A stretch of 13,256 bases of DNA from Chloroflexota bacterium (GTDB lineage Bacteria > Chloroflexota > Anaerolineae > UBA1429): assembly GCA_014360745.1 (NCBI GenBank), contig JACIWY010000057.1, positions 1 through 13,256 on the forward strand, given 5' to 3'. The position numbers and the translations under genes are program-made. The notes below the pieces were generated by a model. The model saw only the letters and a program-made list of their open reading frames with translations. It was not told where the DNA came from and ran no database searches. Numbering within the stretch: position 1 is the stretch's first letter; each line of letters begins with the position of its first letter. Of this stretch, positions 7,123 to 13,256 are shown piece after piece.

Positions 7123-7276
7123 CTGCCCTTGGCCGAGGCTGTCTCTTCGGGGGCAGGGGCGCTTGGCAGAGAGTTGTGCGTGTGGCCGGAGCGTCGGGGA
7201 AGGCGCGCGCATAGCCGGTCGCCCCTCCGGTGGGGCTGAGCCCCGCGCCTCCATTTAGTTAGGAGAAGGCTCTCTA
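7123..7276 (+). other. GC-rich gap with competing hairpins, and RBS of the GH-A gene
   Basis: This 154-bp gap has no convincing ORF. GCCCC (7221-7225), GGGGC (7232-7236) and GCCCC (7240-7244) form two mutually exclusive hairpins: the middle arm can pair with the left arm (loop TCCGGT) or the right arm (loop TGA). No T-tract follows, so it is not a standard intrinsic terminator; it may be an RNA processing, stabilising or attenuation element. AGGAGAAGG at 7261-7269 is the RBS for the ATG at 7277. Confidence 0.5.
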
Positions 7277-9502
7277 ATGTCAGAAGCATACAGGTCCATG
7301 GTGGATCATGATACCTGGCCCGAATTTGCCGTTCCCTGGAACGACAATACCCCCGGCCCCACTGATATGTCGTTCCTGCTCCCCAAGCCCGCCGGCGCCC
7401 AGGGGTTTATCCGCATCGTGGATGGCCATTTGGCCACCGGCGAGGGGAAACGCTGGCGGATGTGGGGCCTAAATATCTGCACCGACATGCCTTTGCCCCC
7501 CATGCCGTACGCCCCCGTCGTCGCCCGTCGCCTGGCCAAATACGGCTGTAATTGCCTGCGTCTGCACGCCATCGACCATCGTTGGCCCAACGGCATCTTG
7601 ATGCGCGCCAGAGAGGGCTCGGCCCAGAACCGTTGGTGGGGTGGGCAAGATGAATCCACCCGCGCCCTTGACCCCGAGGCCCTGGCTCGGCTGGACTATT
7701 TTATCTTTTGCTGCAAACGGGAGGGGATCTATCTGGACCTCAATCTCAATGTGGCGCGCACCTTTACGGAGGCCGATGGGGTGCGAGAGGCCGATTTGGT
7801 GCGTTGGGGCAAGGGTTTGACCTATTTCGATGACCAGCTTATCGCCCTCCAAAAGGAGTACGCGGCGCAGCTTCTTCAGCATGTGAACCCCTTTACCGGC
7901 CTGCGCTATGGCGAGGAGCCGGCTATCGCCTTGATCGAGTTGGTCAACGAGAACAGCTTGCTCGAGTTCTGGGAAAGAGGCTTGCTGGCGGGCGATCCGC
8001 CCGATCCGATGCGAGGGCATTGGTATCCTATCCCCGCCTCATACGTGGCCGATCTCGATCGGCGCTGGAACGCCTGGCTGCGGGCGCGATATCCCGATCG
8101 CGCCGCGTTGGCCGCCGCCTGGGAAGGGGATCTGGCGGCGTACGAGGATCCGGCGCTTGACTCGGTGCGTCGTTTGCGCCGTGACGAGTTTTCCGCGGCC
8201 TCGGCGGCGCGCTTCCGCGACGAAGCCCAGTTCTACACCGATTTGGAGATCGCCTTTTTCAGCGAGATGAAGCGCTACCTCCGCGAGACGCTGGGGGCCA
8301 AGCAGCTGATTTTGGGCACCTCGGATCACAACCACGGCTGGAGCGCTTTGCCCATGCTAGAGGCCAACGCCACACTGGATGTGATGGACGGCCATTTCTA
8401 CTGGCAGCATCCGCGCTCTCATCGGCCGGGATACCCCTGGCGGCATAATGACTGGTGGATTGCCAATACCCCGATGGTGGACGACCCCGATGCCTCGGTG
8501 GTGGCCCATTGCTCGCGCAGCGCGGTTCTAGGCAAGCCGTACATCGTCTCGGAGGTCAACGAACCCTTCCCTAACGACCATGCCGCCGAATTCATCCCCA
8601 TCATCGCTGCCTATGGCTCGCTGCAAGATTGGGATGGCATCCTTTTTTACGATTACGATGGCAGTTGGGCCACGCCTTATTGGTTGAACGAGGAATGGCG
8701 CGAGCCGCCCAAGCTGATGACTTTTGCGCTGGGGACGGATCCGGTCAAGTGGACCCAGTTCGGATTGGGCGCGCTGACCTTTTTACGCGGCGATGTCCGG
8801 GCCGCCCGCCAGGTGGTGGAGCGACGTATGCCTCACGATTGGGTATTGGAAAGCTTGCGCCGGCCGAGCGATTCGGCGCATCCCTATTGGATGCCGTGGT
8901 TGCCCGGTCGCCTTGCTTTGATGCACCGCACCGCGATCGCGAGTTTCCAAGGCGAGGTGCTCTCTCCGCCGGAGGGCCAGAGGACGTGGCCGGAGGAGCG
9001 TATCGTCAGCGACACGGGCGAGTTAGTTTGGGAGGCGCGGCCCAAAGATGGCCGGGTATTGATCGATACCCCTCGTCATCAGGCGATCGTCGGCCGGGCC
9101 GGGCGGCGTGCCACGAGCCATATGGAGCTTGAGCTAGAGACCCCGTTCGCCGCCGTGCAACTTGCCAGCTTGGACGGCCAAGATATCGCGCGTTCCGAGA
9201 GGATGCTGCTTTCCACCGGGGCGCGGGTGGCGAATACGGGCATGCGCTGGGCCGATGAAACGCGTCAATCGTTGAGCGACCAATGGGGCACGGCGCCCAT
9301 CCGCATCGAGCCGGTGGTGGCGACGGTCACTTTGCGCGGCTTGGCGGGCGCCAAGGCGGTGTGGCTGCAACCCCTGGATGGCTGCGGACAGCCGATGGGG
9401 GAGCCCAGGGCGTTTGCGGCCGCGGATGAGGGCTTTGCCATTCGCCTGGAGGGCGAACCGGCCACGCCGTGGTATCTGGTTCGGGTTGAGCGTTCTGCAT
9501 AA
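7277..9502 (+). CDS. Clan GH-A (GH5-like) retaining glycoside hydrolase, cytoplasmic
   Basis: 741-aa protein with the features of a clan GH-A (beta/alpha)8 hydrolase. The start of the fold is recognisable in RWRMWGLNIC and the following RLAKYGCNCLRLHAIDHRW, as in GH5 cellulases and mannanases. The acid/base candidate is E225 in ELVNENS (the N-E pair after strand 4). The nucleophile candidate is E426 in IVSEVNEP, with E429 close by. YWQHPR and LFYDYDGSW are further barrel-loop signatures. Residues about 560-741 look like a separate beta-rich domain. There is no signal peptide, so it should act inside the cell on imported oligosaccharides. The ATG at 7277 has a good RBS. It is 24 bp upstream of the second GH4, so co-translation is likely. 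It is longer than an ordinary single-domain GH5, and I cannot place it in a subfamily. Retaining mechanism is expected from the clan; substrate unknown. Confidence 0.8.
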   Translation: MSEAYRSMVDHDTWPEFAVPWNDNTPGPTDMSFLLPKPAGAQGFIRIVDGHLATGEGKRWRMWGLNICTDMPLPPMPYAPVVARRLAKYGCNCLRLHAIDHRWPNGILMRAREGSAQNRWWGGQDESTRALDPEALARLDYFIFCCKREGIYLDLNLNVARTFTEADGVREADLVRWGKGLTYFDDQLIALQKEYAAQLLQHVNPFTGLRYGEEPAIALIELVNENSLLEFWERGLLAGDPPDPMRGHWYPIPASYVADLDRRWNAWLRARYPDRAALAAAWEGDLAAYEDPALDSVRRLRRDEFSAASAARFRDEAQFYTDLEIAFFSEMKRYLRETLGAKQLILGTSDHNHGWSALPMLEANATLDVMDGHFYWQHPRSHRPGYPWRHNDWWIANTPMVDDPDASVVAHCSRSAVLGKPYIVSEVNEPFPNDHAAEFIPIIAAYGSLQDWDGILFYDYDGSWATPYWLNEEWREPPKLMTFALGTDPVKWTQFGLGALTFLRGDVRAARQVVERRMPHDWVLESLRRPSDSAHPYWMPWLPGRLALMHRTAIASFQGEVLSPPEGQRTWPEERIVSDTGELVWEARPKDGRVLIDTPRHQAIVGRAGRRATSHMELELETPFAAVQLASLDGQDIARSERMLLSTGARVANTGMRWADETRQSLSDQWGTAPIRIEPVVATVTLRGLAGAKAVWLQPLDGCGQPMGEPRAFAAADEGFAIRLEGEPATPWYLVRVERSA

Positions 9503-9526
9503 CAAAAGAGCGAAAAGGAGACACAT

Positions 9527-10930
9527 ATGGGCACCCCGATCAAAGTTACCGTCATTGGGGCGGGAAGCGCAACCTTCTCTTTGGGCTTGGTCAAAGACCT
9601 CTGTTTGACCGAGAACCTGGCCGGCAGCCATGTGACCTTTATGGACATCGACGCCGAGCGCCTGGAGATGATCCATCGCCTGGCCGAGCGGTACATCGGC
9701 GAACTGGGCGGCAAGCTCACCTTCGACGAAACCACCGACCGCGCCAAGGCGCTGCGAGAGGCCGATTTTGTCATCAACACCGCCGGCGGGGAATATTCCC
9801 ATTGGCAGGAACGGCGCGACCTGGCCAAGAAGCACGGCTACTATTCTGGGGCGGGCTTTGGCGTCAACTACTACAACCTGAAGCTCATGCTGGACGTGGC
9901 GCGGGACATGGAAAAGATCTGCCCCGACGCCTGGCTGATCCAATCGGGCAACCCGGTCTATCAGGGCACCACGCTGATGACGCGGGAGACCGGCATCAAG
10001 ATCATCGGCCTGTGTCATGGCCACTATGGCTATATCACCATCGCCCAGGTGCTGGGCCTGGACCCGGCCAAGGTGGTCTGGACGGCGCCCGGCCTGAACC
10101 ACACCATCTGGTTAACCGAGTTTCGCTATGAGGGGCAGGATGCTTATCCCCTGCTCGACGAGTGGATCGAGACCAAGGCCGAGGCCTACTGGCAGGATCG
10201 CGTGGATCACCCCGAAAAGTATGGGCTGGAAGACCAGATGAGCCGCGCGGTCATCGACCAATATCGGCGTTTCGGGCTTTTACCGGTGGGCGACACCACG
10301 CGCGGGGGCGGCTGGTGGTACAAGACCGACCTGGAGACCCGCGTACATTGGTATGGCCCCACCGGCGGGTTTAGCTCCGACCTGCACTCGCCGCCTTTTA
10401 TCAAGCGGCATTACCAGCGCATCGAAGAGATCCGGCAGGTGGTCGCGGATCCGTCGCGTTCGGTGCTGGAGGCTTTCCCGCCGGTCAAGACGCGAGAGCA
10501 GCAGGTGCCGATCATCGACGCGCTGGTCAACGACGTGGCCGCCAAGTTCCAGATCAACGTGCCCAACCAGGGCGCTGTGCCCGGCATACCGGACGATGTG
10601 GTCGCCGAGATGCCGGCGTACATCGATAAGGGGGGCATCCATCGCTTGCAGGTGAACCCCTTGCCGAAAAAGATCATGATCGAGGTCATCTGGCCGATGA
10701 TCCTGAGCATGGAGTGGGAGTTGGAGGCCTTTTTGACGGGCGATCGGGATATGTTGTTAGACGGCCTGCTCATGGTCAACACCTACCAAGCCGGCGGGCA
10801 TACGGTCTCTTATGAGCAGGCCAAGGGCTATCTCGATGACATGCTGGCCCAACCCTATAATCGGGATATGGCCGAGCATTTCCCGCTGCGCGAACCCTCC
10901 TGGGCGAGGGTGTTAAAACGCAAGGGGTGA
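9527..10930 (+). CDS. GH4 glycosidase with CHGH motif, probable alpha-uronidase (copy 2)
   Basis: Second GH4 enzyme, 467 aa, cytoplasmic, expected to need NAD+ and a divalent metal such as Mn2+. Key parts match copy 1 with an offset of three residues: GAGSATF (11-17), N142 in QSGNPV, C163-H164-G165-H166, H192 in PGLNHTIW, and GDTTRGGGWWYKTD. The same uronide inference applies. Differences from copy 1 cluster around residues 88-110 (GGEYSHWQERRDLAKKHGYY against SVVSHQSSIARRRIG...HGYYY) and in the segment before the GDT motif, so the pair may split the work, for example between different linkages or uronic acids. AGGAG at 9516-9520 lies 6 nt before the ATG. Leucine codons lean strongly to CTG (about 27 CTG to 8 TTG by hand), against a near-even mix in copy 1. 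Last gene before the structured intergenic region and terminator. Confidence 0.92.
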   Translation: MGTPIKVTVIGAGSATFSLGLVKDLCLTENLAGSHVTFMDIDAERLEMIHRLAERYIGELGGKLTFDETTDRAKALREADFVINTAGGEYSHWQERRDLAKKHGYYSGAGFGVNYYNLKLMLDVARDMEKICPDAWLIQSGNPVYQGTTLMTRETGIKIIGLCHGHYGYITIAQVLGLDPAKVVWTAPGLNHTIWLTEFRYEGQDAYPLLDEWIETKAEAYWQDRVDHPEKYGLEDQMSRAVIDQYRRFGLLPVGDTTRGGGWWYKTDLETRVHWYGPTGGFSSDLHSPPFIKRHYQRIEEIRQVVADPSRSVLEAFPPVKTREQQVPIIDALVNDVAAKFQINVPNQGAVPGIPDDVVAEMPAYIDKGGIHRLQVNPLPKKIMIEVIWPMILSMEWELEAFLTGDRDMLLDGLLMVNTYQAGGHTVSYEQAKGYLDDMLAQPYNRDMAEHFPLREPSWARVLKRKG

Positions 10931-11112
10931 GCTGGGCCCCGAAGCTCAACGCTTGGTGTTGTGGGCCATAGGGGTTCGATCTCCGGAAGGAGCGCCAAGT
11001 GTTCGAGGAGATGATGCCGCTATCGTCGGGCCATAGGCTGTAGAGGGAGGCGTATCGAGGCAAAGACGGGAGCGCGATCTCCTTGCCGGTGGGATGCGGA
11101 TCTCCGCATCCC
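10928..11112 (+). other. Gene-free, RNA-structure-rich intergenic region
   Basis: No credible ORF. Several complementary segments read in the direction of transcription: TGAGCT/AGCTCA (10928-10933 with 10943-10948); AACGCTTGG/CCAAGTGTT (10948-10956 with 10995-11003, one G-U pair) enclosing a CTCC-GGAA-GGAG hairpin with a GNRA-type loop (10981-10992); GGCAA/TTGCC (11059-11063 with 11083-11087) enclosing GGAG/CTCC (11069-11072 with 11079-11082); and a perfect 10-bp pair GGGATGCGGA/TCCGCATCCC (11091-11100 with 11103-11112). GGGCCATAGG is repeated at 10963-10972 and 11028-11037. It could be a structured 3' UTR, a small RNA or an attenuator. High GC makes some pairings expected by chance. Confidence 0.4.
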
Positions 11113-11138
11113 GGGACAGGGGCCTCTGTCTCGTTTTT
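11112..11138 (+). terminator. Rho-independent terminator after the second GH4
   Basis: The stem is CGGGACAG (11112-11119) with CTGTCTCG (11126-11133), eight pairs including one G-U, with a possible ninth G-U pair (11120/11125) closing a GGCC loop. TTTTT at 11134-11138 follows directly. The 10-bp hairpin at 11091-11112 lies immediately upstream. It should end the transcript that carries the GH genes and isolate the solute-binding gene. Confidence 0.85.
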
Positions 11139-11152
11139 GCACCCGGAGTCAA

Positions 11153-11173
11153 AGGGGTATTGACATAACCCCT
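11153..11173. promoter_or_regulatory. Inverted repeat over the -35 box (operator candidate)
   Basis: AGGGGT (11153-11158) and ACCCCT (11168-11173) are perfect inverted arms with a 9-bp spacer that contains the -35 TTGACA. A dimeric protein bound here would block RNA polymerase. Confidence 0.45.
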
Positions 11174-11189
11174 CATGATCAAGTATCAT
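11160..11189 (+). promoter_or_regulatory. Strong promoter of the solute-binding protein gene
   Basis: A perfect -35 TTGACA (11160-11165) and a -10 TATCAT (11184-11189, five of six) are separated by 18 bp. It sits 22 bp after the terminator T-tract. Transcription should start near 11196, leaving a leader of about 125 nt. Confidence 0.8.
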
Positions 11190-11190
11190 G
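11174..11190. promoter_or_regulatory. 17-bp inverted repeat over the -10 box (operator candidate)
   Basis: CATGAT (11174-11179) and ATCATG (11185-11190) are perfect inverted arms around CAAGT. The right arm covers most of the -10 TATCAT. It starts at the base after the -35 inverted repeat ends, so two dimers could sit side by side. Length and placement fit a repressor operator, for example of a LacI or GntR type, but the protein is not identified and no such gene is in the window. Confidence 0.55.
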
Positions 11191-11195
11191 TGGGT

Positions 11196-11321
11196 AGGGC
11201 GAAATGCGATGGCGCCGATGATAGCTGCGGAAGAGAAAGGAGGTGGGGAAGAAAGAAAAAAACGTAAAATGAGGGCAACATAGGGTCCGGTCTAGTTTTT
11301 ACAGGGAAGGAGTACATAGCA
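11196..11321 (+). other. Purine-rich 5' leader of the solute-binding gene
   Basis: Predicted untranslated leader. AAGGAGGTG at 11237-11245 is an excellent match to the anti-Shine-Dalgarno sequence, but no start codon lies at normal distance. The nearest ATG (11269) opens only a four-codon frame, M-R-A-T-stop, ending at 11283. An A/G-rich run follows the orphan site. The working RBS is AAGGAG at 11307-11312, 9 nt before the ATG at 11322. Confidence 0.45.
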
Positions 11322-13181
11322 ATGTCTAAGGAGCGTCTTTTCTCACGGCGTATGTTCTTGCGTGCAGCAGCCCTTGGCACTTCCGCTTTGGCGGCCGCCT
11401 GCGCGCCTCGGGTGGTCAAAGAGACCGTTGTGGTGGAGAAGGTGGTCAAGGAGACCGTCCAGGTCGAAGTGGAGAAGGTGGTCAAAGAGGCGGTCGAGGT
11501 CGAAAAAGAGGTCACCCGCGTGGTGGAGAAAGTGGTCGAGGTGGCCCCCAAGAGCCCGGAGGAGATCCTGGGTCCCGAGCTGATGCCCGGCAGCCCGGAT
11601 CACCCACGGGGCTGGAGGACTATCCTGCCCGATCTACCTCCTGGCGTGCCCCATACTCCGCCCATCGTCATCACCGGCAGCCGGCGGGTGGACGCGGGCA
11701 CCAAGTTTCTGCCCGGCGATAGCCTGGACGATAACCCCTGGAACCGCATGATCCAGAAACTGTTCGGGGTCAAGTTCAAGGTGGCCTGGACGTGGTCCAC
11801 GAGCGACGAGGCCAACACCAAGTACAACCTGGCGCTGGCCAGCGGCGACATGCCCGATATTATGGAGACGGTGCCACTGACCATTTTTGTCAAAATGGTC
11901 GAGGCTAATGTGCTGTTGGAGCTCGGTCCCATCTGGGATCAGTATGCCAGCGAGCGTTGGAAGGAGACGTTCAGGGAGTTTGGCGATAAGCCTTGGGTTC
12001 AGTGCACTATCAACGGAAAACGTTGGGCTTTGCCGCGGACCGAGCAGCTTGCCCAGAACGACACCTGCCTGTGGGTGCGCCAGGACTGGTTGAACAAGCT
12101 GGGCCTCGAGCCGCCCAAGACGTTGGACGAGCTGTACGAGGTGGGCATGGCCTTTGTCAAAGCCGGTATCGGAGCAGGGCCTGCCGGCAGCACGTACGGC
12201 CTGCTGGCGAACGTCCAATTTAGGAATAGCTGGCGCGGAAGCCTCGACCCGATCTGGGGCGGCCATCATCTTACCTGCAACTGGAGTAGGTTTGGCTGGA
12301 GCAAGGAAGGGGATCGGCTGCGTTACGACGGCATCCGCCCGGAGGCGAAGGATGCCTTAGCCCTGCTGCGCAAGTGGTACGCCGACGGCATGTTCCGCAA
12401 GGATTTCTTTACCATTCCCACCTCCGAGGTGCACAAGGACTTGGCCGCTGGCGTGTGCGGCATGCAGTTCTGCCCTTCCTGGGGCGCCGATCGCGATACC
12501 CTGGCCAACTTCCCCGAAGCCGAGTGGGCCTTCTACGACGTTCCCACAGGTCCTGGCGGTTTTAAGGGCAAGTTCACCGAGAACCCCTTCGCCAAAGGCG
12601 TGTTCTGCTGCCCCAAGGATTTCAAGCATGCGGACAAATGGATCGAGGTGGCCAACTGGCGGCTTCAAAAGCGTGAGGATCCATGGCGGCGTATGCACGG
12701 CTGGCGAGGCTGCGACTATGACTTTGATGACAAGGGCAACCTAATCTACCCGGGAATCTATTATACGCCCTGGACCTTTGGCCCCTTTGGCACCCGCGGC
12801 GGCGGCCGGTCAGACCCTAGGGCCGACAGTAGAGCCATTCGTTATCAGCTCGAGGAATGGGCCAAGATCCCGCCGGAGAAGAGGGACGCTATGCAGGAGG
12901 CGGTTTTCAAGGATCCTATCACGGTGCTCAGCAACCGGGCCCGGCTTTTCCTCGTCGAGCGCTCGCCGAGCGATGGGTTGATGGACGCCTTCCAGGGCAT
13001 GCCCACGCCGACGATGGTCGAGCGGCAAGTGGACCTGAACAAACTGGAAGATCAGACGTTCATCTCCATCATTATCGGCGAACAACCCCTGGATGCGTTC
13101 GATGCGTTCGTCGATAATTGGAAGAAACTCGGCGGAGACAGAATCACCGAGGAAGTGAACGAGTGGTATAGCAAGCAATAA
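11322..13181 (+). CDS. Tat-exported ABC sugar-binding lipoprotein (LplA-like)
   Basis: Extracellular solute-binding protein of an ABC importer for oligosaccharides, 619 aa. The N-terminus is a textbook Tat lipoprotein signal: S8-R9-R10-M-F-L, hydrophobic core 15-26, and lipobox LAAA-Cys27. Residues 31-74 form a repeat linker that holds the binding domain off the membrane. The rest (about 80-619) is a two-lobe binding fold with typical phrases: NLALASGDMPDI, VRQDWLNKLGLEPPKTLDELYEV, LRKWYADGMFRKDF and the C-terminal FVDNWKKLGGD with EEVNEWY. Many Trp and Tyr residues suit sugar stacking. It is larger than maltose-type binding proteins and resembles the LplA group, which accompanies the GH4 uronidase LplD in Bacillus. 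It has its own promoter and operators, separate from the hydrolase genes. Permease genes would be expected to follow but lie outside the window. Role certain; ligand inferred. Confidence 0.92.
   Translation: MSKERLFSRRMFLRAAALGTSALAAACAPRVVKETVVVEKVVKETVQVEVEKVVKEAVEVEKEVTRVVEKVVEVAPKSPEEILGPELMPGSPDHPRGWRTILPDLPPGVPHTPPIVITGSRRVDAGTKFLPGDSLDDNPWNRMIQKLFGVKFKVAWTWSTSDEANTKYNLALASGDMPDIMETVPLTIFVKMVEANVLLELGPIWDQYASERWKETFREFGDKPWVQCTINGKRWALPRTEQLAQNDTCLWVRQDWLNKLGLEPPKTLDELYEVGMAFVKAGIGAGPAGSTYGLLANVQFRNSWRGSLDPIWGGHHLTCNWSRFGWSKEGDRLRYDGIRPEAKDALALLRKWYADGMFRKDFFTIPTSEVHKDLAAGVCGMQFCPSWGADRDTLANFPEAEWAFYDVPTGPGGFKGKFTENPFAKGVFCCPKDFKHADKWIEVANWRLQKREDPWRRMHGWRGCDYDFDDKGNLIYPGIYYTPWTFGPFGTRGGGRSDPRADSRAIRYQLEEWAKIPPEKRDAMQEAVFKDPITVLSNRARLFLVERSPSDGLMDAFQGMPTPTMVERQVDLNKLEDQTFISIIIGEQPLDAFDAFVDNWKKLGGDRITEEVNEWYSKQ
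11412..11543 (+). repeat. Degenerate repeat encoding the V-E-K linker of the solute-binding protein
   Basis: It encodes residues 31-74. VVKETV occurs at 31-36 and 41-46, and as VVKEAV at 53-58. VEKVV occurs at 38-42, 50-54 and 68-72. The DNA is correspondingly repetitive (GAGAAGGTGGTCAA units), so copy number may vary between strains. Such linkers are familiar from Chloroflexota binding proteins. Confidence 0.8.
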
Positions 13182-13185
13182 CTTT

Positions 13186-13218
13186 CCCAGAGCCTCTGGG
13201 CAAGATGAACATGCCCAG
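13186..13218 (+). other. Competing hairpins after the solute-binding gene
   Basis: CCCAGA (13186-13191) pairs with TCTGGG (13195-13200). The latter overlaps CTGGGCA (13196-13202), which can pair instead with TGCCCAG (13212-13218). There is no T-tract. Structures after a binding-protein gene often stabilise its mRNA relative to downstream permease genes, and that is the likeliest role here. The remaining 38 bases to the window end show nothing I can identify. Confidence 0.45.
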
Positions 13219-13256
13219 CGGCTCCGATTTCTTGGGATGGGCTGAATGCTGTGCGC

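Noticed and set aside
11209..11216. ATGGCGCC in the transporter leader as a copy of the 3136-3147 palindrome.
   Set aside because: Only eight bases match, the site is not palindromic here, and ATGGCGCC also occurs inside coding sequence near 2128.
11412..11543. The repetitive stretch at the start of the solute-binding gene as a tandem repeat of non-coding origin.
   Set aside because: It stays in frame and encodes a Val/Glu/Lys linker of a kind known after lipoprotein signals in Chloroflexota.
13205..13256. ATG at 13205, open to the window edge, as the start of the next gene.
   Set aside because: It has no Shine-Dalgarno, it overlaps the hairpin element, and its 17 residues look nothing like a permease N-terminus.

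Overview
The window is GC-rich bacterial DNA, most probably from a member of the Chloroflexota. This rests on family resemblance, not on a marker gene. The solute-binding protein has a Tat lipoprotein signal followed by a Val/Glu/Lys repeat linker typical of that phylum. The minus-strand regulator starts with a sigma-region-4-like helix-turn-helix of a kind I associate with Chloroflexota. There are no rRNA or tRNA genes, CRISPR arrays or transposases.

Layout. Positions 1-1944 (+) hold a membrane hybrid histidine kinase, probably cut at its 5' end by the window edge. Positions 1877-3127 (-) hold a response regulator with an N-terminal HTH, a decayed GHKL domain and a C-terminal receiver; it is convergent with the kinase and overlaps it by 68 bp. 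A short divergent promoter region (3128-3242) separates it from a plus-strand catabolic cluster: a 107-aa cupin (3243-3566), a GH4 enzyme (3603-5012), a GH101/GH129-like hydrolase with a possible exported form (5107-7122), a clan GH-A hydrolase (7277-9502) and a second GH4 enzyme (9527-10930). A structured, GC-rich intergenic stretch ends in a strong intrinsic terminator (11112-11138). A near-consensus promoter overlapped by two inverted repeats (11153-11190) then drives an ABC-type sugar-binding lipoprotein (11322-13181). Permease genes probably lie beyond the right edge.

How it may work. Both GH4 proteins carry the active-site motif CHGH. The CHGx form of this motif is associated with GH4 alpha-glucuronidases and alpha-galacturonidases. 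GH4 next to a large solute-binding protein recalls the lplABCD arrangement of Bacillus, where LplD is a GH4 uronidase. The simplest reading is a uronic-acid oligosaccharide uptake and breakdown locus: the lipoprotein captures the oligosaccharide, the GHs trim it, the two NAD+/metal-dependent GH4 enzymes release uronic acid or hexose units, and the cupin may act on a released sugar. The flanking kinase and regulator are good candidates for substrate sensing. The set of two CHGH GH4 paralogs bracketing a GH129-like and a GH-A enzyme is the most novel feature; the substrate cannot be read from sequence alone.
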